Source of the DNA: Streptomyces sp. NBC_01750
GTDB taxonomy: Bacteria; Actinomycetota; Actinomycetes; Streptomycetales; Streptomycetaceae
DNA length: 64,000 bases
Direction: 5' to 3'
Assembly: GCF_035918095.1 (NCBI RefSeq)
Contig: NZ_CP109137.1
Span: 8,620,001-8,684,000 of the forward strand
The stretch's first letter is position 1. Each line of letters starts with the position of its first letter. The notes beneath the pieces were generated by a model. It saw only the letters and a program-made list of their open reading frames with translations, had not been told where the DNA came from and ran no database searches. A program made the position numbers and the translations under genes. Positions 27,183-36,041 of this stretch are shown here, piece after piece.

Positions 27183-27608
27183 ATGAACGCAGATGACAGG
27201 AACCTTCTGGCCCGGGCACGTGTAGCGACCAGGCTTCCGGCCCAGGACCTGGACCGGGCGCGGCGTTTCTATTCCGAGCAGCTCGGTCTGGAGCCCGTCG
27301 ATGAACGGCCCGGTGGGCTGCTCTATCGGTGCGCAGGCGCGGACTTCGCACTGTTCCTGTCGACGGGAGCCTCGCCCGGCACCTTCACTCAGATGGGGTG
27401 GGAGGTCGACGACATCGAGACAGTCGTGTCGGAACTCAAACGGCGCGGCGTGGTGTTCGAAGAGGTTGACGTACCCGGGTTGCGAACGAGGGGCGGGATC
27501 GCCGAGATCGAGGGGAACTACCCGAGCAAGGGCGCACGGGGTGAACGCGGTGCCTGGTTCCGTGACAGCGAGGGAAACATGCTGGGCATCGGCGAGCTCG
27601 TCGTCTGA
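27183..27608 (+). CDS. VOC-family (glyoxalase/bleomycin-resistance fold) protein
   Basis: The 141-residue protein shows the vicinal-oxygen-chelate pattern: RARVATRLPAQDLDRARRFY at residues 11-30, LGLEPVDERPGG, then FRDSEGNMLGIGEL near the C-terminus, where the metal-ligand Glu normally sits. It is a single-domain VOC protein that would act as a dimer. The substrate is unknown. A strong bidirectional hairpin separates it from the convergent phosphatase gene. Confidence 0.85.
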   Translation: MNADDRNLLARARVATRLPAQDLDRARRFYSEQLGLEPVDERPGGLLYRCAGADFALFLSTGASPGTFTQMGWEVDDIETVVSELKRRGVVFEEVDVPGLRTRGGIAEIEGNYPSKGARGERGAWFRDSEGNMLGIGELVV

Positions 27609-27622
27609 GCAGAGCGCCCCTT

Positions 27623-27648
27623 CGCTCCTTGAGAGTTCTCAGGGAGCG
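27623..27648. terminator. bidirectional terminator hairpin
   Basis: CGCTCCTTGAG and CTCAGGGAGCG pair over 11 bp with one T-G wobble around an AGTT loop. It overlaps the last codons of the phosphatase gene on the reverse strand. Confidence 0.7.
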
Positions 27649-29171
27649 GGCGGCTGTGTGCCGTCTTGGCTGATCACGGAGGGTAGGACTCGGGCGATGA
27701 GCAGAGCGACGTCGTCGTGGTCGCCGGGGTGGCGCAGGGTGTGCAGGAGCAGCTCGCAGGTTTCGTCCAAGGAGCGGTGGGGGTCGTCCAGGAGGGCGAG
27801 CAGGGTGTCCAGGCTGGCGTCGATGGGCTGGTCGCGCCTCTCGACCAGTCCATCGGTGTACAGGACGAGCTGATCGCCCGGATGCAGGGCCAGTGTGGTG
27901 GTGTGGAAGTCGGTGTCGCCGACGCCCAGTGGGGTTCCGGTGGGCAGCTCGAGCAGTTCGTGCCTTCCGTCAAGGCGGAGGAGGGCTGGGGGCAGGTGGC
28001 CGGCGAGGGAGATGCGGCACTGGGCGCCGTGCGGGTCGTATACGGCGTAGACGCAGGTGGCGATCGTGTCCTGCTCCAGGTCCTCGGTAATGTGGTCGAG
28101 TTGCTGGAGGACCTGGGCGGGGTCGAGGTCGAGGCCGGCCAGGGTGCGGGTGGCGGTACGGAGCTGGCCCATGCTGGCGGCGGCGCTGACGCCGCTGCCC
28201 ATGACATCACCGACAACGAGGGCGGTCTTGTCGCCACCGAGCGCGATGACGTCGAACCAGTCGCCTCCGATCTCGCTGGCAGCCTGGGCCGGCAGGTACC
28301 GGGAGGCGACAGCCAGCCCCGGCCGCTGCGGTGGCGAGCGGGGTAGCAGGCTGCGCTGGAGGGTGAGCACAGTGCGGCGTTGTTCCTGGACGGCACGGTG
28401 CCGCTCGGTGACGTCCACGCTGGAGGTCACCACCCCGAGCACCTTCCCGTTGGGCGCTTCGAGCCGGTGGAAAGAGATCGACCAGGCATGCTCGTTGTCC
28501 GGGTCGGCCGGGGTGCGGCCGACGGTGTACTGGTCGATGACCGGGGTGCCGGTAGCCAGTACCTCGTGCATCGTCGCCTCGAAGGAGTCGTCCAGGAAGG
28601 GCAGCACCTCATGGACGTGGCGGCCCACATGCTCGGCGGCAGGCACGCCGTTCATCCGCTCCTCCGCCGGGTTGACGGAGACGTACCGAAGGTCGGTGTC
28701 CAGTACACCCAGTCCGATGGGTGATTGGGACACCAGTCGCGCGGACAATGCCAGGTCCCGTTCGACCTGCCGCAGTGTTGCCTGATCCGTGGCCAGACCC
28801 AGGGCGTAGTAGTCACCCTGGTCGTCCTGCAGCCGCATGTTGCGGAACTCCACCAGCCGGGTACTGCCGTCCTTGTGCCGGACGGGGAAGACTCCGGCCC
28901 AGCTGCCACCACCCTCCATGACCTGGACGAACAGGTTCAGCACCGTCTCCAGGTGGTCCTCATGGACCAGCAGGCGGCCCGCGAACTCGCCGAGAGCCTC
29001 GTCGGCGCTGTAGCCGAACAGGTCCTCCGCCTGCGGGCTCCAGAGATCGATCCTGCCTTCGGCGTCAAGGAGAACGGCAGCCACGCTCAGCACATCGAGG
29101 AGGCCACCGGACGCGGTGGGAGCGACGCCCGCCGTGTCGGGACCGGTCCGCAAGGACTCGGCTGCACACAT
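27639..29171 (-). CDS. PAS-domain SpoIIE-type PP2C phosphatase
   Basis: The 510-residue cytosolic protein has two PAS domains (about residues 20-135 and 140-260; LWSPQAEDLFGYSADEAL and YVSVNPAEERMNGVPA are their cores). A SpoIIE/RsbU phosphatase follows, with SEIGGDWFDVI, GDVMGSGVSAAA, GHLPPAL, YTDGLVERRD and the final DDVALLI. PAS sensing probably gates dephosphorylation of an anti-anti-sigma factor. It is one of three such phosphatases in the window, and no kinase or antagonist gene is adjacent. Confidence 0.9.
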   Translation of the reverse strand: MCAAESLRTGPDTAGVAPTASGGLLDVLSVAAVLLDAEGRIDLWSPQAEDLFGYSADEALGEFAGRLLVHEDHLETVLNLFVQVMEGGGSWAGVFPVRHKDGSTRLVEFRNMRLQDDQGDYYALGLATDQATLRQVERDLALSARLVSQSPIGLGVLDTDLRYVSVNPAEERMNGVPAAEHVGRHVHEVLPFLDDSFEATMHEVLATGTPVIDQYTVGRTPADPDNEHAWSISFHRLEAPNGKVLGVVTSSVDVTERHRAVQEQRRTVLTLQRSLLPRSPPQRPGLAVASRYLPAQAASEIGGDWFDVIALGGDKTALVVGDVMGSGVSAAASMGQLRTATRTLAGLDLDPAQVLQQLDHITEDLEQDTIATCVYAVYDPHGAQCRISLAGHLPPALLRLDGRHELLELPTGTPLGVGDTDFHTTTLALHPGDQLVLYTDGLVERRDQPIDASLDTLLALLDDPHRSLDETCELLLHTLRHPGDHDDVALLIARVLPSVISQDGTQPPAP

Positions 29172-29503
29172 CCCAGGCCCTCCTCACTGCACACGCCGCC
29201 GCCCAGGGGTGTCAGGGCGCCCATCAGAGCCCGCGGCTCGGCTTGCGTGGCTCTGCCTCCCCCCATCGTCTCCCGGGAGGGGCTGCATCGGCATCTATGG
29301 AAGTCGCGAGCCCGACGGTCGGCGACTCGGGTCGCCGAGGGGGGCCGCGTAGCGGCTTCCGGCCGCCGCGGGTCTGTGGCCGCCGGAAGTATCGTGGCCG
29401 CTCACCACCACGCCCGGAACTTCGCGGCCGGCCCGTTGCCGATCTGGGAAGCCAGGAGTCTGTGATGAGGCTGGTGGCGGGCCTCGCCATCAGCGCGCCT
29501 TCG
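29172..29503. other. intergenic region, no supported gene
   Basis: The 330 bases contain only short GC-rich repeats such as CCCGACGGTCGGCGACTCGG. No frame is convincing. Confidence 0.5.
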
Positions 29504-30106
29504 TCATTGGCCTCGCCAAATGTTGTCGAAGGCCGCGTCTTCGACGGCTCGCCGTTGCCGGACGGCTTCCAGTTCCACCACCGCGTCATTGACGGCCGCC
29601 AGAACTGTCGCCACCGCGTCGTCGTCTAGGCTCGGAGAACTTTCCGTCCGCTTGTCCACAATCCCGACGGCGGCGGCAAGGGCGGCGAGGACGGGCTCAT
29701 CCGATGTCCATCGGTCCGTCGCCCGGCGGCGAGCGGGCGAATCGACCAGGACCGTCTGCCCGGTCCGGAAGGGCCCGCGTCCGCGTTGCCGAGTGACCTG
29801 GCCGTCCTGCTCAAGGGCTGCCACATAGGCCGAGGACAGGCCGCGACCTCTGCGCCACAGCCAGTCGCCGACCGACTCATGCATCGCTTGTCGATCAAGC
29901 GACGACGCGGCCTCATCCAACAGGCGATCATCCATTGTCGGCCGATGGCCTGGCACGATGTGATCGCCGTCCAGGCTGATGGCCTCGGCTCCGAGGAGGT
30001 CGATCACCTCGGCTCCCGCGAGCGCGAGCGACAGATCCCCCTGCTCCACAGGGCGACTGGACTCCATGTCCATGGCGACGAACAACAGGTCACGCGGTGT
30101 GGTCAT
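29504..30106 (-). CDS. GPP34 (GOLPH3/VPS74-like) family protein
   Basis: The ATG at 30106 (MTTPRDLLFVAMD) is preferred to one 12 bases upstream. The 200-residue protein matches the bacterial GPP34 fold: LSLALAGAEVIDLLGA in the N-terminal helices and VLAALAAAVGIV in the middle. Eukaryotic members bind phosphatidylinositol-4-phosphate. Actinobacterial ones are of unknown role, though they are common in Streptomyces and likely associate with membrane lipids. It is divergent from the SpoIIE gene at 30497. Confidence 0.85.
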   Translation of the reverse strand: MTTPRDLLFVAMDMESSRPVEQGDLSLALAGAEVIDLLGAEAISLDGDHIVPGHRPTMDDRLLDEAASSLDRQAMHESVGDWLWRRGRGLSSAYVAALEQDGQVTRQRGRGPFRTGQTVLVDSPARRRATDRWTSDEPVLAALAAAVGIVDKRTESSPSLDDDAVATVLAAVNDAVVELEAVRQRRAVEDAAFDNIWRGQ

Positions 30107-30496
30107 GAGTGGCTCCACGTCAGAGGCATCAGTAGCGATGCGTCGTTACTGAGCAACTGGTCCGGCAGTCGGTATGACGCCGAGCGGCATGGTCGGCTGC
30201 CCTTTCTCGGTGGCCTCCATCGATCGCTGAACGGATGTGCCGCGCGTTGCCAGCGGTCGTGAAGTCCGGCCCAACACTCTTCACAGGATCATGTCACTGA
30301 CCGTGCGGCCGGTGCAGAGGGAAGGCGGCCCGGGCGAGCTTTGCGCCATCACGGCGCGGCCGAGCAGCGGCGGGGATGGTGATCTCGATCGAATGGACCG
30401 CATATCCGCGGTTCACGCGGCTGATCGCCGCGCATGAGTTGCGTGTTCCATCGAAGCCCCATGCGCGCTTTGACCGATATGATGCACTTTGTGATC
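30107..30496. other. intergenic region between divergent genes
   Basis: The region must hold promoters for GPP34 and the SpoIIE gene, but no clear -35/-10 pair or dyad was picked out and no gene is supported. Confidence 0.5.
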
Positions 30497-31609
30497 ATGT
30501 CCGGACGGCTGCGGCGCCGTCATGCCCCCTACGGCGGCCGGTGGGACGGTGCCCTGCTGTCACCGGTGATTGTTACCGTCCTCATCGCCGGCCTGGCGTT
30601 CTCCACACCGAGGGAGATCGCCTTCAGCCGCCTCCTGCCCGCCGCACCCGCCCTTGCCGCCGCGATGTGGCCCGTTTTCCCCACGATCCTGCTGGGGACG
30701 TTCTGCCTGCTGGTCATGATCGGCCTCAGCTTCTTTTACACCGACCTGGGGACGCCGTACACGGCGGCCGCGATCGTCGCGGTTACCTTGGCGGCCGCGT
30801 ATGCAAGCCATGTCCGACTCGAGCGGGAGGAGATCCTCTTCCACGTCCGGCTTGTCGCCGACGCGGCCCAGAAGGTGCTGCTGCGCCCCCTGCCGCGCCT
30901 CATCGAGGACGTCGAGATCGAGTCGCTGTATCTGGCGGCCCAAGAGCAGGCCCGGATCGGTGGCGACTTCTATGAGGCGGCCGACACGCCGTACGGGGTC
31001 CGGCTGCTCATCGGCGATGTGCGCGGCAAGGGCCTGCCCGCGGTGGGGGCGGCCTCGGCGGTGATCAGCTGCTTCAGGGAGGCCGCGTACGACGAGCCCG
31101 ATTTGAGGGGCATCGTCCATCGCCTGGAGATCAGCATCGCCCGCTACAGCGCCGCGTTCCCCGGCCAGGACCTGCCGGAGCGTTTTGCCACCGCTGTTCT
31201 CGCCGAGATCACGCACGGCAGCGGCCAGGTCAGACTCCTCAACTGCGGGCACCCCCCGCCGCTGCTCGTGCACCATGGGGAGATCCGCGTCCTGGAGCCC
31301 ACCACTGCCTCGCCGCCCCTCAACCTCGCGACGCTCATCGGAGACCGCTACTGGGTCGATACCATCGCCTTGGCCCCGGGCGACCAGCTGCTGCTCTACA
31401 CCGACGGAGTAACGGAGACCCGGGACCGCACCGGAGAGTTCTTCCCCCTGCCGGAGTGGATGCGACGGCAAGGCCCGGCGCCGCCCCGCGAGCTGCTCGA
31501 CCGGCTTCACCGGGACCTGCTCCGCTATAGCGGCGGCAGACTCGAAGACGACATCGCGGCCCTCGCCGTGCGCTGCCCCAGCACCCGGGCCCAGGAGTAC
31601 CCGGAGTAG
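30497..31609 (+). CDS. membrane-anchored SpoIIE-type PP2C phosphatase
   Basis: ATG 30497 (MSGRLRRRHAPYGG) is the likeliest start; upstream in-frame starts at 30434 and 30461 lack clear ribosome sites. Three or four membrane helices (residues 20-115) precede a phosphatase domain with ARIGGDFYEAA, GDVRGKGLPAV, GHPPPLLVHH, YTDGVTETRD and LEDDIAALAV. The linker AAQKVLLRPLPR matches AAQRVILRPVPA of the enzyme at 7678-8853, so the two are paralogues. Expected role: dephosphorylation of an anti-anti-sigma factor in response to a membrane signal. Confidence 0.88.
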   Translation: MSGRLRRRHAPYGGRWDGALLSPVIVTVLIAGLAFSTPREIAFSRLLPAAPALAAAMWPVFPTILLGTFCLLVMIGLSFFYTDLGTPYTAAAIVAVTLAAAYASHVRLEREEILFHVRLVADAAQKVLLRPLPRLIEDVEIESLYLAAQEQARIGGDFYEAADTPYGVRLLIGDVRGKGLPAVGAASAVISCFREAAYDEPDLRGIVHRLEISIARYSAAFPGQDLPERFATAVLAEITHGSGQVRLLNCGHPPPLLVHHGEIRVLEPTTASPPLNLATLIGDRYWVDTIALAPGDQLLLYTDGVTETRDRTGEFFPLPEWMRRQGPAPPRELLDRLHRDLLRYSGGRLEDDIAALAVRCPSTRAQEYPE

Positions 31610-31855
31610 GTGGCCGGAAGCCGTGGGGTGGGACTCACCGGCCGTCCGGGCACGGTGCCGGGATCGCAACCCGTGGGAAGACTGCGGATCCTCGTGGGTG
31701 TTCGTGGGGCGGCGGTTCCACTGTCGCGCCCTCGGTGCATTGCGCCGGTACGTCGCCCAGCAGCGCCTGCACGGCGATGTGTTGGTCGAACACGTGATTG
31801 CTTCACTCGGGTGTGTCAGCGGCCGTGGAACGGCGGTGATCGCTATGCTCGGAAA

Positions 31856-32266
31856 GTGGCTGAACTTTCCTCAGAGGTACGCGAGTTGCTCACCGGCCGA
31901 AACATGGCTCACGTCGCGACGTTGATGCGTGACGGCGCGCCCCACGTCTCGCCGGTGTGGATCGCCGTCGAGGGGGACCGCCTTGCGATCTTCTCCGCGC
32001 AGGAGAATCTCAAGCTCAGAAACCTGCGTCGGGACGGTCGGGTGGGAATCTCGGTATGCGACGAACACAACCCGTACCGCAGCGCGGTGATCCGTGGCCG
32101 GGTGGCCGTGGAGATCGAGGGCGAGGAAGCGATCGCGATCATGGACCGGATGAGTAATCGCTACATCGGCGGCGACTTCCCCATGCGTAGAGCCATCGTG
32201 TCACTCATCGAGCCTGAGCACGTGCTCTTCCAGGACCTCCCCTTCGAGCATCCATCAGAGAACTGA
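31856..32266 (+). CDS. PPOX-class (F420- or flavin-dependent) protein
   Basis: The GTG at 31856 begins a typical family N-terminus (AELSSEVRELLTGRNMAHVA), whereas longer in-frame extensions read as noncoding. The 136-residue split-barrel protein shows PHVSPVWIAVEGDRLAIFS and RNLRRDGRVGISVCDEHNPY, typical of the actinobacterial PPOX/TIGR03618 group that binds F420 or FMN. It probably reduces or protects against a small oxidised compound. Confidence 0.85.
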   Translation: MAELSSEVRELLTGRNMAHVATLMRDGAPHVSPVWIAVEGDRLAIFSAQENLKLRNLRRDGRVGISVCDEHNPYRSAVIRGRVAVEIEGEEAIAIMDRMSNRYIGGDFPMRRAIVSLIEPEHVLFQDLPFEHPSEN

Positions 32267-32428
32267 ACCGATCCAACGCTGGGCCCTTCTTGCTTCACCC
32301 ATGCATCGTCGGCTGACATGCCGACGACGCGCACCGGGTTGGTCGCTGCGCGGCCAGGCGCCACGATCGCCGCACTGCATGCCCCTGCATCACCCCTCCA
32401 CGGTGTGGCGACGGACACGCCACTCAAA

Positions 32429-32450
32429 GTTGCATTTAAGAATCGCATTA
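32429..32450. promoter_or_regulatory. putative NsrR operator at the nsrR promoter
   Basis: Read on the reverse strand, ATGCGATTCTTAAATGCA aligns closely with the site before hmp (ATGCGAATTTCAAATACC), and both are followed by a CTTTG stretch. It is an imperfect dyad (TGCATT and AATCGCA arms) within the likely nsrR promoter. With TTGCAT as -35 and TAGCGT as -10, transcription would begin at or next to the ATG, implying a leaderless mRNA. Confidence 0.6.
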
Positions 32451-32464
32451 TCTAGCGTGACGTT

Positions 32465-32914
32465 ATGCGGTTGACGAAGGCAACGGACCTGGCGCTTCGC
32501 GCGGTCATGCGGCTGGCGGTCTCCGGCGCGGAGCTGGGCACCGCTCGGCAGATCGCCGAGGAGATGCGGGTGCCCTACACCCACCTCGCGAAGGTGGTCG
32601 CCCAGTTGCAGCACCTCGGTGTGGTCGAGACGCGGCGGGGGCGCGGGGGAGGGCTGACGCTCACCCCGTACGGCCGTACGGTCTCGGTCGGGCACCTGGT
32701 CAGGGAGTTCGAGGGGGCCGGCGAGGTCGTCGAGTGCGAGGGTGATGTGCCGTGCCCGCTACGCCAAGCCTGTCGGCTGCGGATGGCCTTGCGGCAGGCT
32801 CAAGAGGCGTTCTATGCCTCGCTTGATCCGCTGACCCTTGCGAACCTGGTCGAGTCGCCCACCGGCCCCGTGCTGCTGGGGCTCGTCGGGCGCGGCCCCG
32901 GCCTGTCCGGATAG
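32465..32914 (+). CDS. nsrR: Rrf2-family nitric-oxide sensor NsrR
   Basis: The 149-residue protein has the Rrf2 winged helix (MRLTKATDLALRAVMRLAV, then YTHLAKVVAQLQ). Cys91, Cys97 and Cys103 have the C-x5-C-x5-C spacing of the Fe-S ligands of Streptomyces NsrR. In that family the [4Fe-4S] form represses hmp and nsrR, and nitric oxide destroys the cluster. It lies 95 bases before hmp on the same strand. There is no ribosome site before the ATG, consistent with a leaderless transcript. Confidence 0.92.
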   Translation: MRLTKATDLALRAVMRLAVSGAELGTARQIAEEMRVPYTHLAKVVAQLQHLGVVETRRGRGGGLTLTPYGRTVSVGHLVREFEGAGEVVECEGDVPCPLRQACRLRMALRQAQEAFYASLDPLTLANLVESPTGPVLLGLVGRGPGLSG

Positions 32915-32975
32915 GGCTTCCGCTTCCACGTCCGCCTTGTCCTGCCCCGCAGACGCGGGGTTTTCACACACCCGT

Positions 32976-32996
32976 AAATGCGAATTTCAAATACCA
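32976..32996. promoter_or_regulatory. putative NsrR operator before hmp
   Basis: The site reads ATGCGAATTTCAAATACC, centred about 24 bases before the hmp start. It matches the reverse-strand site before nsrR at most positions, including a shared CTTTG tail. It would overlap the hmp promoter and block transcription until NsrR senses nitric oxide. Confidence 0.65.
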
Positions 32997-33009
32997 CTTT
33001 GGAGCGTAC

Positions 33010-34206
33010 ATGCTGTCGCAGAAGTCCGCCGAGACCGTCCGCGCCACCCTGCCCGCGGTCGGCGGAGCCCTTGGCACCATCACCGAGCTGTTCTACAGGA
33101 AGCTTTTCGCCGCACACCCCGAGCTCCTGCGCGATCTGTTCAACCGCGGCAACCAGGCTGCCGGTGCCCAGCGGCAGGCTCTGGCCGGTGCCATCGCCGC
33201 CTTCGCCACCGTCCTGGTGGAGCAGCCGGACAGCCGCCCGGACGCCCTGCTCAACCGGATCGCTCACAAGCACGCCTCACTCGGCGTCAGCCCCGGGCAG
33301 TACCGCATAGTGCACACCCACCTGTTCGCCGCCATCGAGGAGGTCCTCGGCGACGCCGTCACCGAGGAGGTGGCCGCAGCCTGGGACGAGGTCTACTGGT
33401 TGATGGCCAACTCCCTGATCGAGATCGAGCGTCGCCTGTACGCGGAGCAGGGCGTGCTGCTCGGAACGGCCTGGCGGCAGTGGGAGGTGGTCGCCCGGGA
33501 CCAGGAGACCGTGGACGTGGCCACCTTCCGGTTGCGGCCCGCCGACGGCCGCCCCGCCCCGGCCTTCAAGGCCGGCCAGTACGTCTCGGTCCAGGTCGAA
33601 CTGCCCGACGGAGCACGCCAGATCCGCCAGTACAGCCTGACGAACGGCCCTGGCTCCCCAGAACGCTCCATCACCCTCAAGCGGCTGCACGGCGGCCCCG
33701 CCCCGCTCGGCGAAGTCTCCAACCACCTCCACGACCACGTCCACGAAGGCGACCTGATCGCCGTGTCCGCTCCCTACGGTGACGTCGTCCTCGATGACAC
33801 GGCCGCGCCGATACTGCTCGCCTCGGCCGGCATCGGCTGCACGCCGATGGTCGCCATGCTGGAGGATCTCGTGGACCGCGGGCACCAGGCTCCGGTCATC
33901 GCCGTTCACGCCGACCGTTCACCCGCCGACCACGCCCTGCGCGCCGATCAGGAGCGGCTCATCACCAAGCTCGCCGACGGCTCCGCGCACACCTGGTACG
34001 AGCAGCCGGAGGGCGACTGGCCTGCCGACCGCACCGGCTTGGTGGACCTGTCCGGCATCGAGCTCCCCGACGGCGTCTGCGCCTACCTCTGCGGGCCGCT
34101 GCCGTACATGCGGGAAGTGCGCACCCAACTCCTCGAGCGAGGCGTGCCGGCCTCCGCCATCCACTACGAAATCTTCGGCCCCGACCTGTGGCTGGCCCAG
34201 GAGTGA
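33010..34206 (+). CDS. hmp: flavohaemoprotein (nitric oxide dioxygenase)
   Basis: The 398-residue protein is typical in length. Residues 1-135 form the globin domain, with proximal haem His88 in AHKHASLG. Residues 150-260 bind FAD (AGQYVSVQVELPDG, RQYSLTNG). Residues 265-398 bind NAD(P)H (LLASAGIGCTPMVAML, then YLCGPLPYM). It converts nitric oxide and O2 to nitrate using NAD(P)H. The nsrR gene upstream and the operator-like site at its promoter show NO-induced control. A strong hairpin terminator follows. Confidence 0.94.
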   Translation: MLSQKSAETVRATLPAVGGALGTITELFYRKLFAAHPELLRDLFNRGNQAAGAQRQALAGAIAAFATVLVEQPDSRPDALLNRIAHKHASLGVSPGQYRIVHTHLFAAIEEVLGDAVTEEVAAAWDEVYWLMANSLIEIERRLYAEQGVLLGTAWRQWEVVARDQETVDVATFRLRPADGRPAPAFKAGQYVSVQVELPDGARQIRQYSLTNGPGSPERSITLKRLHGGPAPLGEVSNHLHDHVHEGDLIAVSAPYGDVVLDDTAAPILLASAGIGCTPMVAMLEDLVDRGHQAPVIAVHADRSPADHALRADQERLITKLADGSAHTWYEQPEGDWPADRTGLVDLSGIELPDGVCAYLCGPLPYMREVRTQLLERGVPASAIHYEIFGPDLWLAQE

Positions 34207-34285
34207 CCCAATGCCCGTCGCCCTGCCCCCGGGGCGCAGTGCGCATCTCCCCTCGGAGAGCCGCACAGGACGCCGGGATCGTCCT

Positions 34286-34313
34286 GGCCCGCCGATCTGA
34301 CGGTCGGCGGGCC
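34286..34313 (+). terminator. terminator hairpin after hmp
   Basis: Arms GGCCCGCCGA and TCGGCGGGCC form a perfect 10-bp stem with an 8-base loop, 80 bases past the hmp stop. Confidence 0.7.
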
Positions 34314-34319
34314 CGTTGA

Positions 34320-34515
34320 TCACGGTCGGCGCGTGTTCGGAGTGGCTGCGCCGCGGCGCTGGTTTCTCGTCCTCCTTGGTGGGTGAGATGCCAAGGGCGT
34401 GTTCGCACATCCATTGCTGCACGGTGGTGAGTTTTGTCCCAGCCGACCCGTTGGACTGTACGAACCTCCCCAAGTCCGCGCCCTGGCTGACGACTTCACC
34501 CGGCACGAGTGACAG
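34320..34515 (-). pseudogene. helicase-associated-domain protein remnant
   Basis: The reverse-strand frame reads PGEVVSQGADLGRFVQSN, then LTTVQQWMCEHALGI and EDEKPAPRRS. This is the repeat pattern found in C-terminal helicase-associated (HA) domains of Streptomyces helicase-like proteins. Only about 60 residues remain, without a start or the rest of the gene, so it is a fragment. Confidence 0.5.
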
Positions 34516-34694
34516 CTGCCCCCGGCCTCGATGTGCTTCCTGGTGAGGTGGAAGCGGACATGAGGGGCGATGTCCTCGAGCTGTGAACCCGAGCAGCTGC
34601 CCCGCGGGCAGCGTTGGCGAGACTCCGCCGCGGCACCGAACCGCGTAATGACGGGAAGTCCGGGAAGACGAACGATCAACGAAAGGAGCACACC

Positions 34695-34895
34695 GTGCCC
34701 GTCACCTTCCGTAAGAGCTTCCGGATATTCCCGGGCGTCCGCCTCAACGTCAACCGTAAGTCGGTGTCCATCACGCTCAGCAAGGGCGATGGTGCCAGGC
34801 GTACTTACTCGTCTACAGGTCGGCGCACGACCTCAGTGGACCTTCCCGGCCCCTTCGGCTACCGCAAGACAACCGCACGCCGCAGCCGCCACTGA
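34695..34895 (+). CDS. DUF4236 small basic protein
   Basis: A GTG with AAGGAG seven bases upstream begins a 66-residue protein with the DUF4236 signature: FRKSFRIFPGVRLNVNRKSV at residues 5-24, then SKGDGARRTYSSTG. DUF4236 proteins are short basic beta-rich proteins of unknown role, sometimes linked to phage or mobile DNA. The tail (TARRSRH) is strongly basic. Confidence 0.82.
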   Translation: MPVTFRKSFRIFPGVRLNVNRKSVSITLSKGDGARRTYSSTGRRTTSVDLPGPFGYRKTTARRSRH

Positions 34896-34898
34896 CCA

Positions 34899-35463
34899 AC
34901 AGTCATGTCGTGGATGGTTCGCACGATGGGGCCGTCGCGGCCGGCGTCTGACGGGCCCGTCCAGAAGGCCCGCCGCACTGGGTCCTCTGCGCCGTCTGGA
35001 ACCGGAACCATCGGCGGTCGGCGCGATCGTCCAAGTTCAGGCTGTCGCGGTCGGCGGGCGAGTCGTCGGCGCATAGGACCACGCCGACCGGGTCCGACCG
35101 CAGCACGCGGGTTCTGATGCCGTTGTCGTCGAACGGTGCCCGGGCCAGGGCCGCGTCGACGAGGCCGGCCCGCGGTCCGGTGGTCGGGTCGGTCGGGTCG
35201 GCCTCGCGGATGCGGACACGTGCGGAGGGGTGGGATTGCCGGTAGGCAGCGGCCAGTCGTCTGCCGACCTGCTCGGCGCTGTTGGCGAGGGTGCCGACGG
35301 TCTGGGTGGCCGCTGCGGCCACTCGGGCACGCGCCCGGCCGGCCTGCGCCAGCAGTCTGCAGTCGCGCGGCGGCCCTGCCGGCCAGCCGGCGACGGAGCT
35401 CAGTGGTGGTGAGCGCAACGCATCAAGCTGGCCACCTGGCTGCAGCGAGCCCGCCGCGGCCAC
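34899..35463 (-). pseudogene. LysR-family regulator remnant (effector domain, frameshifted)
   Basis: The reverse-strand frame gives a LysR substrate-binding domain: VRIREADPTDPTTGPRAGLV, LVDAALARAP, RTRVLRSDPVGVVLCADD, DRADRRWFRF. Near 35000 the sense continues in another frame (PDGAEDPVRRAFWTG, then RDGPIVRTIHD). The DNA-binding helix-turn-helix is missing, and the part before about 35380 is scrambled. It is a decayed regulator, presumably of a lost neighbouring gene. Confidence 0.6.
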
Positions 35464-35708
35464 GGCGCTACGAGACCCTGGCTCGGCAGCTGATACTCAC
35501 CGCCCGGTTCGCGTAGCCCGATGCCCCCCGAACGTGCACGGCCGAGCCTTGGTCAACGACAACTGGTGGTTGACGCCACTCCGGCGATGGGCGACCTCAC
35601 CCCGGGACGAGTTCGAACGTGGATGATCACATCACGTAATCTGACACGCGTCGCATGAAACCCGGTGTCCACTCCCGAGGCTGTGGACAGTCCAGCGAGA
35701 GGAATCCC

Positions 35709-36041
35709 ATGATTTTCATTACGGCTAAGTTCAAGGTCCGCCCTGAGTACGCCGACCGGTGGCCTGAGATCGTCGCCGACTTCACCGCCGGTTCGCGCGG
35801 TGAGCCGGGCTGCCTGTGGTTCGAATGGTCGCGGAGCATTGAGGACCCCACGGAGTACGTGCTGGTCGAGGCCTTCCGGGACGACGATGCCGGCGCTTCG
35901 CACGTGCAGTCCGAGCACTTCAGGAGCGCGCAGCGGACTCTGCCGAGCCACCTGGCCGAGACACCCCGGATCGTGAACGCAAAGATCCCGCAAGACGACT
36001 GGTCGCTGCTGGGTGAGATGGCTGTCGCGGGCATGGAATAG
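35709..36041 (+). CDS. antibiotic biosynthesis monooxygenase (ABM)-fold protein
   Basis: The ATG at 35709, with GAGAGGAA upstream, gives a 110-residue ferredoxin-like ABM protein. FITAKFKVRPEYADRW, then GEPGCLWFEWSRS and HVQSEHFRSAQRTL are the usual strand-helix elements. Such dimeric proteins act on quinones, reactive aldehydes or polyketides, or as YgiN-like quinol monooxygenases. The longer in-frame start upstream lacks a ribosome site. Confidence 0.85.
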   Translation: MIFITAKFKVRPEYADRWPEIVADFTAGSRGEPGCLWFEWSRSIEDPTEYVLVEAFRDDDAGASHVQSEHFRSAQRTLPSHLAETPRIVNAKIPQDDWSLLGEMAVAGME

